Shown piece by piece: positions 16,651 to 27,091 of a stretch of DNA of 64,000 nt. The translations under genes and the position numbers were made by a program. The DNA comes from Lapillicoccus jejuensis (GTDB lineage Bacteria > Actinomycetota > Actinomycetes > Actinomycetales > Dermatophilaceae), in contig NZ_VFMN01000001.1 of assembly GCF_006715055.1 (NCBI RefSeq), forward strand, positions 4,216,001-4,280,000, written 5' to 3'. The notes beneath the pieces are model-generated. The model had not been told where the DNA came from, did not search any database, and worked only from the letters and a program-made list of their open reading frames with translations. Every line of letters begins with the position of its first letter. Within the stretch, counting starts at the first letter, position 1.

Positions 16651-17859
16651 TCACCCTACGGGGGCGACGCGCAGCAGGCGGTCCCCCTCGCCGTTGCTCG
16701 TCGTGACGTAGAGGGCGCCGTCCGGTCCGGTGCGGGCCGCCCGCAGCCGCCCGTACGGCCCGTCGGTCTCGCTCGGCACGGTGACGTCCTGCAGCGCCCC
16801 GTCCGCGGTGAGCCGCAGCAGGACGAGCTTGGCGCCCTTGAGCGCGGTGACGGCGAGCGCGCCGTCGTACGGACCCCACTGCGGCCCGGTGAGGAAGGCG
16901 AGCCCGCACACGGCCTGGGTCGTCGCGCCCGTCGTCCACACGGCCGGGACGGCGTCGGGGAAGCGCGCGGTGTCGGTCATCGGCACCGACTCGTCGTAGC
17001 CGCCGACGGTCCCGCCCTGCGACGGGTCCCAGCCGTAGTTGCCGCCGGGGCGGATCCGGTTGACCTCGTCGTCCTGGCTGGGGCCGTGCTCGGCCGTCCA
17101 CACCTCGGCGGCGCCGTCGGCGCCCGCCCGGACGGCGACGCCCTGGATGTTGCGGTGGCCGGAGGAGGTGACGTAGCGCTGGCGGGGGTCCGCCGCGGCG
17201 GCGTACGGGTTGGTCGGCCACGGCGCGCCGGTCCTCAGGTCGAGCCGCAGCGTCTTGCCGCCCAGGCTGGTGAGGTCCTGCGGCAGCGACCCCTGCGCGG
17301 TGTCGCCGGTGCCGACGACGAGCGAGCCGTCCGGCATCAGCGTCGGCCGGCAGCCGGAGTGCCGCCCGGTCGAGATCGGCAGCCCGGTCAGCAGGTCGCG
17401 GGTGCGGGTCGCCGACGCCCCGTCGTCGGCGAGCCGCCAGGTGACGAGCCGGACGTCGACCGGCTGCCCGCCCTCGGCGTGGGTCTGGCAGGTCGTGAAG
17501 GCGCGGCTGGTGGCGAAGTCGGGGTGCACGACGAGCCCCATCAGCCCGCCCTCGGACCGCACGAACAGGTCGCCGAGGTCGGCGCGGACGTCGCTCGCCG
17601 TGGCCCCGGCGCGCAGGCCGGAGACGAGGGTGATCCGCCCCGGGCGCTGGGTGACCAGCGCGCGGCCGTCGGGGAGGAAGCCGACGTCCCAGCCGTGCTC
17701 GAGCCCACCGACCACCTCCTCCACGGCCAGCCGCGGCACACCGTCCGCCGGCGCGGCGGGCGCCGACGGCGAGGTGGGCACCGGCGGCGCCGAGGTGCAC
17801 GCGGACAGGGCGGCGGCGAGCAGGAGGGTGAGGGCGGCGGCGAGCGGTCTCGGCGTCAT
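16651..17859 (-). CDS. PQQ-dependent sugar dehydrogenase-like lipoprotein
   Basis: 402 aa. Lipoprotein signal (LLLAAALSAC, Cys near 20) then a Pro/Ala linker. It is a six-bladed propeller of the soluble glucose/sorbosone dehydrogenase family: GLEHGWDVGFLPDGRALVTQRPG, EGGLMGLVVHPDF, TGRHSGCRPTLMPDGSLVVGTGD, GHRNIQGVA, WTAEHGPSQDDEVNRIRPGGNYGWD. The GHRN, EHGP and NYGWD motifs line the PQQ/Ca site in the family. It would oxidise an aldose outside the membrane. ATG overlaps the upstream TGA (ATGA). Confidence 0.9.
   Translation of the reverse strand: MTPRPLAAALTLLLAAALSACTSAPPVPTSPSAPAAPADGVPRLAVEEVVGGLEHGWDVGFLPDGRALVTQRPGRITLVSGLRAGATASDVRADLGDLFVRSEGGLMGLVVHPDFATSRAFTTCQTHAEGGQPVDVRLVTWRLADDGASATRTRDLLTGLPISTGRHSGCRPTLMPDGSLVVGTGDTAQGSLPQDLTSLGGKTLRLDLRTGAPWPTNPYAAAADPRQRYVTSSGHRNIQGVAVRAGADGAAEVWTAEHGPSQDDEVNRIRPGGNYGWDPSQGGTVGGYDESVPMTDTARFPDAVPAVWTTGATTQAVCGLAFLTGPQWGPYDGALAVTALKGAKLVLLRLTADGALQDVTVPSETDGPYGRLRAARTGPDGALYVTTSNGEGDRLLRVAPVG
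16653..16658 (-). promoter_or_regulatory. -10 element of DUF3806 gene, inside upstream stop
   Basis: TAGGGT is embedded in the last codons of the sugar dehydrogenase gene (GTA GGG TGA), with a 7-nt gap to GTG 16645. It is an internal promoter within the long run. Confidence 0.45.
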
Positions 17860-18527
17860 CCCCCAGTCTCGCCCGACGCGGCCTGCGCCGCAGCCGCCGC
17901 CGCGCGAGCGAGCCAGGCGGGCGTCGTCCCGTAGCGCTGGCTCGGGATGAGCCGCCCGGCCGCGCAGTCGGCGACGAGCTGGCCCATCCGCTTGTCGTTG
18001 GTGGTCGGCTGCCGGGCGCCGGTCACCCAGGCCGTGGCGATCTTCCGGTAGCCGGCCGTCGCCGCGTCCCAGAACGCGGTGGCGGCGGGGTCGGCGGCGA
18101 GCTGCTGCGCGTAGGCGGGCGGCAGCTCGAGGCCCTCCCGCTCGAAGCTGTAGGTCCCGGTGCGGTCCTCGCGGCGCCGCGCGAACGCGGCGAGCCCGGC
18201 GGGTCGCATCCGTCCCTCGGCGGTCAGCCGCTCGACGTGGGCGACGTTGACCCGCGACCACGTGCTGCTGCTCTTGCGCGGTGTCCACCGCTGCCGGCGG
18301 GAGTCCTCGTCGATCCCCTCGGCCCTCGAGTCGATCCAGCCGTAGCACAGCGCCTCCGGCACCGCCTCGTCCCAGGTCAGCCCACGGGGCTCGACGTGCC
18401 GCTTGCTCAGCCCCATCCACAGCTCGGTGGCGGTGGCGTGGTGCTCCTCGAGCCAGGCCCGGAAGTCCTCGGGTCCGTCGAAGAAGACCGCCGGTCGCTC
18501 CGGCGTCCCGCCCACCCGGCTGCCCAT
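17856..18527 (-). CDS. YdeI/OmpD-associated family protein
   Basis: 223 aa. Family motifs: ELWMGLSKRH, WDEAVPEALCYGWIDSRAEGIDEDSRRQRWTPRKSSSTWSRVN (about 52-93), then a C-terminal Yde-type helical stretch LPPAYAQQLAADPAATAFWDAATAGYRK. Members have been linked to bacteriocin or peptide tolerance, but the biochemical role is unsettled. It overlaps the next gene by 4 nt. Confidence 0.85.
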   Translation of the reverse strand: MGSRVGGTPERPAVFFDGPEDFRAWLEEHHATATELWMGLSKRHVEPRGLTWDEAVPEALCYGWIDSRAEGIDEDSRRQRWTPRKSSSTWSRVNVAHVERLTAEGRMRPAGLAAFARRREDRTGTYSFEREGLELPPAYAQQLAADPAATAFWDAATAGYRKIATAWVTGARQPTTNDKRMGQLVADCAAGRLIPSQRYGTTPAWLARAAAAAAQAASGETGG

Positions 18528-18542
18528 GCCGTACGGAGCCGC

Positions 18543-19715
18543 TCAGCCGCCGGAGACCGACAGCTCGGCCTGGGCGACGACCTCGCGCTGCGCCGCGCTC
18601 AGCTCGCGGCTGTCGAGCCAGCCGTCGGGCAGCGCCACCCGGCGCGGCGAGCCGGCCCGCCCGCGCGGCCCCTCCGCCGGGTCGCCCGGCCAGGGCTGGT
18701 CGCGATCGAGGACGGACAGCAGCGCGTCGAGGTCGGCGAGGGTGTCGACGAGGGCGAGGCCGTTGCGCAGGCTCGACCCGGCCGGGAAGCCCTTGAGGTA
18801 CCACGCGACGTGCTTGCGGATGTCGCGGCAGGCGCGGCCCTCGTCGTCGTAGAACTCGGTGAGGAACTCCGCGTGCCGGCGCAGGGTGTCGGCGACCTCG
18901 CCGAGGGTCGGGGTGACCCGCGCGCCGGAGCCGGCGAACGCGGCGGCGAGGTCGGCGAACAGCCACGGCCGCCCGAGGCAGCCGCGGCCGACGACGACCC
19001 CGTCGCAGCCGGTCTCGGCGACCATCCGCAGCGCGTCCTCGGCGGACCAGACGTCGCCGTTGCCGAGGACGGGGATGCTCGTCACCGTCTCCTTGAGCCG
19101 GCGGATCGCGGACCAGTCGGCGTGGCCGGAGTAGGCCTGGGCGGCGGTCCGGCCGTGCAGCGCGACGGCGGCGACGCCCTCGGCCTCGGCGGCGAGGCCG
19201 GCCTCGAGGTAGGTCTCGTGGGTGTCGTCGATGCCGATCCGCATCTTCACCGTGACGGGGACGTCGCCGCGGGCGCCCTCCTCGACGACGGCGCCGACGA
19301 TGGACCGGAACAGCTCGCGCTTCCACGGCAGCGCCGACCCGCCGCCCTTGCGGGTGACCTTGGGGACGGGGCAGCCGAAGTTGAGGTCGATGTGGTCGGC
19401 GCGGTCCTCGGCGACGAGGATCCGCGCGGCGGCGCGGGCGGTGGCCGGGTCGACCGAGTAGAGCTGGATCGAGCGCGGCACCTCCTCGGGGCCGGTCTCG
19501 ATGAGCCGCATCGTCTCCTCGTTGCGCTCGACGAGCGCGCGCGTCGTGATCATCTCCGACACGTAGAGGCTGTCGCGGCCGTGCTCGCGGCACAGCCGGC
19601 GGAAGGCGCGGTTGGTGATGCCGGCCATCGGTGCGAGGACGACGGGCGAGCCGACGACGTGGCGGCCGATGCGCAGCGGCTCGCGGACGGGGGCGTCGAG
19701 GACGGTGGTGGTCAT
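18543..19715 (-). CDS. dusB: tRNA-dihydrouridine synthase
   Basis: 390 aa FMN TIM barrel. SPVVLAPMAGITNRAFRRLCRE at the start, DLNFGCPVPKVTRKGGGSAL with the catalytic Cys (about 115), VTVKMRIGIDD, ALHGRTAAQAYSGHADW, and IPVLGNGDVWSAEDA/DGVVVGRGCLGRPWLF for phosphate binding. The C-terminal helical domain has HVAWYLKGFPAGS. It reduces specific uridines in the tRNA D-loop. Overlaps the preceding hydrolase gene by 4 nt. Confidence 0.95.
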   Translation of the reverse strand: MTTTVLDAPVREPLRIGRHVVGSPVVLAPMAGITNRAFRRLCREHGRDSLYVSEMITTRALVERNEETMRLIETGPEEVPRSIQLYSVDPATARAAARILVAEDRADHIDLNFGCPVPKVTRKGGGSALPWKRELFRSIVGAVVEEGARGDVPVTVKMRIGIDDTHETYLEAGLAAEAEGVAAVALHGRTAAQAYSGHADWSAIRRLKETVTSIPVLGNGDVWSAEDALRMVAETGCDGVVVGRGCLGRPWLFADLAAAFAGSGARVTPTLGEVADTLRRHAEFLTEFYDDEGRACRDIRKHVAWYLKGFPAGSSLRNGLALVDTLADLDALLSVLDRDQPWPGDPAEGPRGRAGSPRRVALPDGWLDSRELSAAQREVVAQAELSVSGG

Positions 19716-20476
19716 GGCGCGCCCATCGTCTCATCCCGGCCGCGGACCGATGCCTCCGCGACCTCGCGGACGAGGTCGGCGAGGGCCTGCGGCTGGTCGA
19801 AGCCGACGGCGTGGCCTGCGCCGGGGATCCGCACGACGCGCCCGTCGCGGGCGGCGCGCGCGAACCGGTGGGCGTCGACCCCGAGCTGGTCCCAGCGCCC
19901 GCCGGCGACGACGACGGGGCAGGTCACCTCGCGCAGCTGGTGCGGCCGGCAGCGGGCCATCACCTCGAGCCACGCGTCGCCGGTCACCGTGAAGTAGTAG
20001 CCGCCGGCGATGGCCTCCTCGACGACGTCGCCGTACAGGCGCCGCAGCACGCGGTCGTTGACCCGGGTCATCCGCCGGGCCCCCACCGCGTCGGTCACCC
20101 GGGCGACGAGCCGGTACGCCGCCGCGCCCGGCCCGACGGGGACGGCGGCGCTGCCGAGCAGGAGGAGGCCGTCGAGGCGGCGGGGGAAGGCGGCGGCGTA
20201 CGCCATCGCGGCGTAGCCCCCGAGCGAGTGCCCCACGAGCACGACGGGGGCGGCCGGGTCGCCGCGCTCGACCGCCTCGGCGATCGCGCCGACGGCGCGA
20301 CGCAGGGTGAACGGCTCCGCGACGCGGGCCCCGTGCCCGGGCAGGTCGGGCAGCACGAGGTCGAGGTCGGCGTCCTCGAGCAGCCGCACCTGCGGGGACC
20401 ACTGGGTGTGCGAGAGCCGGCTGCCGTGCACGAGCACCACCCGCGGGCGCGGGCGGCCGGCGGACGGGTCGGTCAC
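19712..20476 (-). CDS. Alpha/beta hydrolase
   Basis: 254 aa. Oxyanion strand VVLVHGSRLSHTQW, nucleophile elbow GHSLGG (Ser about 86), a cap region, an Asp in GGRWDQLGV, and the catalytic His in GAGHAVGFDQP. Complete Ser-Asp-His triad, no signal peptide. Substrate unknown. It starts 4 nt after the response-regulator stop, inside the long minus-strand run. Confidence 0.88.
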   Translation of the reverse strand: MTDPSAGRPRPRVVLVHGSRLSHTQWSPQVRLLEDADLDLVLPDLPGHGARVAEPFTLRRAVGAIAEAVERGDPAAPVVLVGHSLGGYAAMAYAAAFPRRLDGLLLLGSAAVPVGPGAAAYRLVARVTDAVGARRMTRVNDRVLRRLYGDVVEEAIAGGYYFTVTGDAWLEVMARCRPHQLREVTCPVVVAGGRWDQLGVDAHRFARAARDGRVVRIPGAGHAVGFDQPQALADLVREVAEASVRGRDETMGAP

Positions 20477-20480
20477 CGGG

Positions 20481-21089
20481 TCAGAGCCAGCCGTTCTCGT
20501 CGGCGATCCGCACGGCGTCCGCGCGGTTGCGCGCCGAGGTCTTGCCGATCGCCGCGGACAGGTGGTTGCGCACCGTGCCCTCGGAGAGGAACACGCCGCG
20601 GGCGATGTCGGCGACGCTGCCGCCGTCGCGGGCCGCGCGCAGCACCTCGCTCTCGCGGACGGTGAGCGGCGACTCGCCGACGGTGAGGCTGTCGGCGGCC
20701 AGGGCCGGGTCGACGACCCGCAGCCCCGAGTGCACCCGGCGGACGGCGTCCGCCAGCTGCCGGGCCGGGGTGTCCTTGACGACGAACCCGCTGGCCCCCG
20801 CCTGCAGCGCCCGGCGCAGGAAGCCCGGACGGCCGAAGGTCGTGACGATGAGCACCTTGACGCCGGGCGCGGCGGTGCGCAGGGCCCGGGTGGCCTCGAT
20901 GCCGTCCATCCCCGGCATCTCGACGTCGAGCAGGGCGACGTCCGGGGTGGTCCGCCGGGCGGCCTCGACGACCTCGTCGCCGCGGCCCACCTCGGCGACG
21001 ACCTCGAGGTCGTTCTCGAGGTCGAGCAGGGTGGCGAGGGCGCCGCGGACGAGGGCCTGGTCGTCGGCGAGCAGCAGGCGGATGCTCAC
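20481..21089 (-). CDS. NarL/DesR-type response regulator
   Basis: 202 aa. Receiver: LLLADDQALVRGAL with acidic DD, phospho-acceptor Asp in VALLDVEMPGMDG (about 54), Lys in VVKDTPARQL. C-terminal LuxR HTH: SPLTVRESEVLRAARDGGSVADIARGVFLSEGTVRNHLSAAIGK. GTG start overlaps the kinase stop (GTGA). Probably regulates the ABC exporter genes at the head of this operon. Confidence 0.93.
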   Translation of the reverse strand: MSIRLLLADDQALVRGALATLLDLENDLEVVAEVGRGDEVVEAARRTTPDVALLDVEMPGMDGIEATRALRTAAPGVKVLIVTTFGRPGFLRRALQAGASGFVVKDTPARQLADAVRRVHSGLRVVDPALAADSLTVGESPLTVRESEVLRAARDGGSVADIARGVFLSEGTVRNHLSAAIGKTSARNRADAVRIADENGWL

Positions 21090-22363
21090 GACGTGGCCGC
21101 CCTCGGGCCGGGGGCCGAGCCCGACCGGGCGGGGCGCCCGGCCGCGACGCCCTGCTCGGCCCGCTCCCCCGCCCCCGGCACCTGGACGACGAGGACGTAG
21201 CCGCCGTCGGTGGGCGAGTGGACGACGACCCGGGCGCCGGCGGCGGCGGCCCGCTCGCGCAGGCCGACCAGGCCGTTCCCCCCGTCGGCGGCCGCACCGG
21301 CGCAACCGCGACCGTCGTCGGCGATGCTCACCCGGTCCGGGGCCACGGTGACGGTGCACGTCCGGGCGGCGCTGTGCCGGACGACGTTGGTCACGCCCTC
21401 GCGGACGGTCCACGCGAACAGCTCGCGCCACTCCGTCGGCACCTCGTCGGTGCTGCCGGGCAGGTGCGCCTCGATCTCGGCGGCCTCGAGCGCCGCCCGG
21501 GCTCGGGTGATCTCGCCCGGGAGGCTGAGGTCGCGGTAGCCCTCGACGGTGCGGCGGGTGTCGGCGAGCGCGTCGCGCGAGAGCCGCTCGAGGTCGGCGA
21601 GCTCGCGGCGGGCCCGGGCGACGCCCTCGGGGCTGCCGCCCTCGAGCAGCCGCCCCGCGAGCTCGGCCTTGACCGTGATGACGGTGAGCGAGTGACCGAG
21701 GATGTCGTGCAGGTCGCGCGCCATCCGGGCCCGCTCCTGACCGACGAGGAGCTGGGCGTTCTCGTCCTTGGCGGCCACGAGGTCCATGCTGCGACCCATC
21801 GCCTGCGCGATGCCCCACACCGCGAACGAGGCGAGGAAGACCGACAGCCCGATGCCGTCGGAGGCGCTCCACCCGGGGACGGTGCGCACGAGCAGCTCGG
21901 TGCCCGCCGCCAGGGCGACGGCCTGGCCGGCTCCCACCCACATCGGGAAGAGGAAGATCCCCGCGACCGCGACGTAGACGTAGCAGGCGGTCCCGCTCGG
22001 CGGGACGAGGAGGAGCACGCCCGTCGCGAGGGCCATGAGCAGCAGGTAGAACCCGACGGCGCTCGCCGTCACGCGTCCCTGCCGCCTCGTCTGCGAGGCG
22101 TGGTGCCGACGCAGGAGGAACAGGCTGAGGTACGTCGCCACGAAGACCAGGAGGCCGGCGATCCCGGCGGTCGCGCGCAGGGCGCCGTACCGCAGGGCGT
22201 CGCCGCCGACGGGGACGAGGAACACCGTCCACACCCCGGCCCCGAAGAGGGCCCACGCGTTGAACCGCCGCCCGAAGCGCTCGTCGGGGCTCAGCTGGGC
22301 GGTGCGGCGCCGGCGGGCGCGTGCCGCCCACCAGAGCCGTCCGTCGTCGTCCGTGCTGCTCAC
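21086..22363 (-). CDS. Sensor histidine kinase (HisKA_3, DesK-like)
   Basis: 425 aa. About six membrane helices in residues 38-190, HisKA_3 dimerisation box ARMARDLHDILGHSLTVITVKAE with the phospho-His, then HATPase_c with VREGVTNVVRHSAA (N box) and SIADDGRGCAG/GGNGLVGLRERAAAAGA. Very short external loops suggest that it senses the membrane or its partner exporter rather than a soluble ligand. Pairs with the overlapping downstream regulator. Confidence 0.93.
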   Translation of the reverse strand: MSSTDDDGRLWWAARARRRRTAQLSPDERFGRRFNAWALFGAGVWTVFLVPVGGDALRYGALRATAGIAGLLVFVATYLSLFLLRRHHASQTRRQGRVTASAVGFYLLLMALATGVLLLVPPSGTACYVYVAVAGIFLFPMWVGAGQAVALAAGTELLVRTVPGWSASDGIGLSVFLASFAVWGIAQAMGRSMDLVAAKDENAQLLVGQERARMARDLHDILGHSLTVITVKAELAGRLLEGGSPEGVARARRELADLERLSRDALADTRRTVEGYRDLSLPGEITRARAALEAAEIEAHLPGSTDEVPTEWRELFAWTVREGVTNVVRHSAARTCTVTVAPDRVSIADDGRGCAGAAADGGNGLVGLRERAAAAGARVVVHSPTDGGYVLVVQVPGAGERAEQGVAAGRPARSGSAPGPRAATS

Positions 22364-22385
22364 GCGGGTGACCTTAGCCGCCGGC

Positions 22386-23195
22386 TCAGACGCGGGCCGT
22401 GTCGCGGCGCATCCGCCAGGCGGCGCCGCCGGCGAAGACGAGCAGCCACACCGCGATGTTGAGCAGCCACCACCACTGGACCGGGTCGCCGGTCAGCGGC
22501 GCCCGGGCGACCTTGGCGATGCCGTAGAGCGGGGTGAAGCGGGCGATGACCTCGAAGGTCGACCCGCTCTGCAGCGGCACGAACAGGCCGCCGAGGAAGG
22601 ACAGCAGCGCCAGGCCGGGGCCGATGAACTGCATGACGTTCTCGCTCGGGACGAGGTAGCCGATGAACAGGCCGAAGGCGGCGAAGACGAGCGAGCCGGC
22701 CCAGGACAGCAGCGCCGTGGCCACGATGATCCCGACCGAGTCGACGTGCGCCCCGGTGGCCAGTCCCGTCGCGAAGACCACGGCGGTGGCGACCGCGCCG
22801 GTGACCATCGCGACGAGGATCTTGGCGACGACGTACGCCGCCGGGGTGAGCGGGGTCAGGCGCAGCTGCCGGCTCCAGCCCTGGGCCCGCTCGGTGGCGA
22901 CGGCCGCTCCGGCCCCGGCGGTGGCGATCATCGCGCCGTAGACGGCCATCGAGATCATCACGTAGGCGGTGACGTTGCCGTGGCCGGCGGTCTGGTTGCT
23001 GTAGTCCTGGCCCTTGCCGAAGAGCAGGTAGAACACGACCGGCATGACGATCGTGAAGACGACCTGGCGGCGGTTGCGCAGCACCCGGCGCAGCTCGATG
23101 CGCAGCAGCGTGCCGTTGAGCCCGCCGAGGCGGGGGACGGCGCGCGCCGGCGCGACGGCGAGGGTGCCGCTCGTGGAGGGGGTGGCGGTGGTCAT
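22386..23195 (-). CDS. ABC-2 type exporter permease
   Basis: 269 aa with about six helices and the ABC-2 layout: N-terminal cytoplasmic segment RIELRRVLRNRRQVVFTIVMPVVFYLLFG, conserved ATERAQGWSRQLRLTPLTPAAYVVAK, and a late GLFVPLQSG...FTPLYGIAKV. It probably exports a drug, antimicrobial or lipid with the overlapping ATPase, controlled by the kinase/regulator pair downstream. Confidence 0.9.
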   Translation of the reverse strand: MTTATPSTSGTLAVAPARAVPRLGGLNGTLLRIELRRVLRNRRQVVFTIVMPVVFYLLFGKGQDYSNQTAGHGNVTAYVMISMAVYGAMIATAGAGAAVATERAQGWSRQLRLTPLTPAAYVVAKILVAMVTGAVATAVVFATGLATGAHVDSVGIIVATALLSWAGSLVFAAFGLFIGYLVPSENVMQFIGPGLALLSFLGGLFVPLQSGSTFEVIARFTPLYGIAKVARAPLTGDPVQWWWLLNIAVWLLVFAGGAAWRMRRDTARV

Positions 23196-24160
23196 GCGGG
23201 GCTCCCGGTGGTCTGGGGGACGCGGGCGTCGGCGGCGGGGCCGGCGGCGTCGTCCTGGTGGTCGGAGGTGAGCGCGATGAACGCGTCCTCGATGCCGCGG
23301 GCGGCGATCTCGAGGTCACGGGCGTCGGTGCGGGTGAGCAGCCAGCGGGCCACGGCGTCGGTGTCGGTGCTGTGCACGAGGACGCTGTCGCCGCGGATCT
23401 CGATGCCGTCGGCGCCCGGCAGGTCGGTGAGCATCGCCTCGCTCGCGCCGGGCAGGGTGGCCCGGACGGTGCGGCCGGCGGCCATCGCCTTGATCTGCGC
23501 GGCGGTCCCGTCGGCGACGACGACGCCCTTGCGCACGAGGACGATCCGGTCGGCGTAGGCGTCGGCCTCCTCGAGGTAGTGCGTGGCGAAGAGGATGGTG
23601 CGGCCGCGGCCGGCGTCCTGGCGGATGGCCGACCAGAAGTCGCGCCGGCCCTCGACGTCCATGCCCGTCGTCGGCTCGTCGAGGACGAGCAGCTCGGGGT
23701 CGCTGAGCAGCGCCATGGCGAAGCGCAGCCGCTGCTGCTGCCCGCCCGAGCACTTGTCGACCCGGCGGCCGGCGATCTCGGTGATGCCGGCGCGGCGCAT
23801 GACGGCGTCGACGCTGCTCGTGTGGGTGAAGAGCGAGCCGGTCAGCTCGAGGGTCTCGCGGACGGTGAGGTCCTTGAGCAGGCCGGCGGTCTGCATGACG
23901 GCGGCGACGAGGCCGTGCGCGACGGCGTCGCGCGGCTCGCGGCCGAGGACGCGCACAGAGCCGGCGGTCGGGGTGGACAGGCCGAGGACCATGTCGACGG
24001 TCGTCGTCTTGCCGGCGCCGTTGGGGCCGAGGAAGGCGACGATCTCACCCTGCTCGACCGTGAGGTCGAGACCGCGGACGGCGTGCACGGGGCCGAAGTC
24101 CTTGCGCAGGCCGCGCAGCTCGATGGCGGGGGCGCCCTGGCGGGTGCTGGTGGAGGTCAT
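23192..24160 (-). CDS. ABC exporter ATPase (DrrA-like)
   Basis: 322 aa. Walker A GPNGAGKTTT, signature CSGGQQQRLRFAMAL (Cys in place of Leu in LSGGQ), Walker B LLVLDEPTTGMD, switch His FATHYLEEAD, and a ~90-residue C-terminal domain typical of DrrA-type drug exporters. First gene of the run. A GAGGGT lies 6 nt before the ATG, a weak version of the leaderless -10 seen elsewhere. It overlaps the permease gene by 4 nt. Confidence 0.92.
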   Translation of the reverse strand: MTSTSTRQGAPAIELRGLRKDFGPVHAVRGLDLTVEQGEIVAFLGPNGAGKTTTVDMVLGLSTPTAGSVRVLGREPRDAVAHGLVAAVMQTAGLLKDLTVRETLELTGSLFTHTSSVDAVMRRAGITEIAGRRVDKCSGGQQQRLRFAMALLSDPELLVLDEPTTGMDVEGRRDFWSAIRQDAGRGRTILFATHYLEEADAYADRIVLVRKGVVVADGTAAQIKAMAAGRTVRATLPGASEAMLTDLPGADGIEIRGDSVLVHSTDTDAVARWLLTRTDARDLEIAARGIEDAFIALTSDHQDDAAGPAADARVPQTTGSPA

Positions 24161-24266
24161 GGCTCCACCCTCGTCCCCGGGGTCGCGGCGGGCGTCGGTC
24201 GCTCGTCACGACCCCGGGGTGAGGTCTGTCATGGGTGGCGCGTGGTGACCGACCCGGGGGTCGCGG

Positions 24267-25673
<1,407 letters not shown>

Positions 25674-25680
25674 GCGGGCA

Positions 25681-25686
25681 AGGCTA
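25681..25686 (-). promoter_or_regulatory. -10 element of glyS, leaderless
   Basis: TAGCCT (minus strand) with a 7-nt gap to ATG 25673. Confidence 0.5.
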
Positions 25687-25753
25687 TCCGCAGTGCGACC
25701 CCCTCCCCGCACCGGTTTGCGGGCCGTCGACGGGCCCCCGGCAACCGGCTGGC

Positions 25754-25759
25754 TACCCT
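25754..25759 (+). promoter_or_regulatory. -10 element of small membrane gene, leaderless
   Basis: TACCCT with a 7-nt gap to GTG 25767. It is divergent from the glyS promoter 70 bp away. Confidence 0.5.
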
Positions 25760-25766
25760 TCACCCC

Positions 25767-26102
25767 GTGAGTCACCCCACCAGCCCGCCCCCCACGGACG
25801 GTCCGAGCGGCCCTCCCGCGCTGCCGCTGCGCTCGCGGGTGGAGCACGCCGTGCACCCGTGGCTGGAGCGGCTCAACCGGGTGCCCCGGCTCGCCCTCGG
25901 GGCGCTCGTCCTGGTCCTGCTCGTCGTCGGCGTCGTCGTCCCCCACGTCGGGTGGGTGGCCACGGCGCTCGTGGCCCTCTTCGTCGCCGGCCTGGTCTGG
26001 GTGACCTGGCCGCAGTGCCGCCCCCCGGAGCGGCTGATGCGGCTGGCCGTGCTCGGGGTCGTCGTGGCCATGACCGTCGTGCAGGCGGTCCCGCGCGGCT
26101 GA
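25767..26102 (+). CDS. Small membrane protein (DUF6703-like)
   Basis: 111 aa. Pro-rich cytoplasmic start, then [39 protein letters not shown], a second helix ([18 protein letters not shown]) and a third ([20 protein letters not shown]). The 'hydrophobic pair plus TWP...ERLMRL' layout resembles DUF6703. Function unknown. GTG start set by the leaderless -10. Confidence 0.7.
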   Translation: MSHPTSPPPTDGPSGPPALPLRSRVEHAVHPWLERLNRVPRLALGALVLVLLVVGVVVPHVGWVATALVALFVAGLVWVTWPQCRPPERLMRLAVLGVVVAMTVVQAVPRG

Positions 26103-26114
26103 GCCGGGCGCGTT

Positions 26115-26143
26115 TTGACAATCATTCTCATTCTCGGCACGAT
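26115..26143 (+). promoter_or_regulatory. znuA promoter with overlapping Zur box
   Basis: TTGACA at 26115-26120 is a perfect -35. After a 17-bp spacer CACGAT (26138-26143) is the -10, and 6 nt later is the ATG at 26150. TGACAATCATTCTCA (26116-26130) is a 7-1-7 near-palindrome very close to the actinobacterial Zur consensus and overlaps the -35. Zinc-loaded Zur would block RNA polymerase directly. Confidence 0.8.
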
Positions 26144-26149
26144 GGCGGC

Positions 26150-27091
26150 ATGTCCCGCCGCCTGACCGCCCCCGCCCTGCTCCTCGGCCTCGGCCTCGCC
26201 GCGACGACGGCCCTGTCCGCCTGCTCGGGCACCGGGTCGTCGTCCTCCGCCGCCGCGAGGGCGGACGGGAGGCTGGCCGTCGTTGCCTCGTTCTACCCGC
26301 TCCAGTACGCCGTCCAGCAGATCGGCGGCGAGCACGTCACCGTCACCAGCCTCACCAAGCCCGGGGCCGAGCCGCACGACGTCGAGCTGACCCCGCAGGA
26401 CGTCGCGTCGGTCTCGACCGCCTCGCTCGTCGTCTACGAGAAGAGCTTCCAGCCGGCCGTCGACGAGGCCGTCGCCCAGGAGGGCCAGGGCCACGCGTTC
26501 GACGTGGCCCCGACCGCCGACCTCACCCTGGCCGCGCCCGCCGAGGACGGCGAGGCCCCCGCCGCGGGGGCCAAGGACCCGCACTTCTGGCTCGACCCGC
26601 AGCGGTACGCCGCCGTCGCGAAGGCCCTCGGGGCGCGGCTCGCCGAGCTCGACCCGGCGCACGCGGCGTCGTACGGGAGCGCGACGAGCGCCTTCGTCGC
26701 GAAGCTGAGCGCCCTCGACACCGCCTTCCGCGAGGGCACGAGGACCTGCGAGCGGCGACAGCTCGTCACCAGCCACGCCGCCTTCGGCTACCTGTCCCAG
26801 CGGTACGGCTTCACGCAGGTGCCGATCACCGGCCTCGACCCCGAGGTCGAGCCGTCGGCGCAGGACCTCGCCCGGGTCGCCGACTTCGTCCGGGCCAACG
26901 AGGTGACGACGATCTACGCCGAGACCCTCGTCGAGCCGAAGTTCGCCGACACCGTCGCCCGCTCCACCGGCGCGACCGTCGCGACCCTGGACCCGCTGGA
27001 GGGGCTGACCTCCGCCTCGAAGGGGTCGGACTACCTTGAGGTCATGCGCTCGAACCTCACCGCGCTGCGCGCGGGCCAGAGCTGCTCGTGA
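26150..27091 (+). CDS. znuA: Zinc ABC transporter substrate-binding lipoprotein
   Basis: 313 aa. Lipobox ALSAC (Cys about 25), Ser/Ala linker, then a cluster A-I metal-binding protein: [39 protein letters not shown] (first His ligand), [12 protein letters not shown] (second), [16 protein letters not shown] (third), and [17 protein letters not shown] with a Glu near the fourth ligand position. A short acidic loop ([15 protein letters not shown]) replaces the long His-rich loop of many ZnuA. High-affinity Zn(II) capture outside the membrane. Confidence 0.93.
   Translation: MSRRLTAPALLLGLGLAATTALSACSGTGSSSSAAARADGRLAVVASFYPLQYAVQQIGGEHVTVTSLTKPGAEPHDVELTPQDVASVSTASLVVYEKSFQPAVDEAVAQEGQGHAFDVAPTADLTLAAPAEDGEAPAAGAKDPHFWLDPQRYAAVAKALGARLAELDPAHAASYGSATSAFVAKLSALDTAFREGTRTCERRQLVTSHAAFGYLSQRYGFTQVPITGLDPEVEPSAQDLARVADFVRANEVTTIYAETLVEPKFADTVARSTGATVATLDPLEGLTSASKGSDYLEVMRSNLTALRAGQSCS

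Noticed and set aside
16651-19734. A single 1000-residue minus-strand frame
   Set aside because: Only its last ~400 residues are the real sugar dehydrogenase. The upstream part is antiphase reading of the YdeI-like and dusB genes.
25674-25766. T-box or other riboswitch ahead of glyS
   Set aside because: The gap is 93 bp, with a -10 seven nt before the ATG, leaving no leader.
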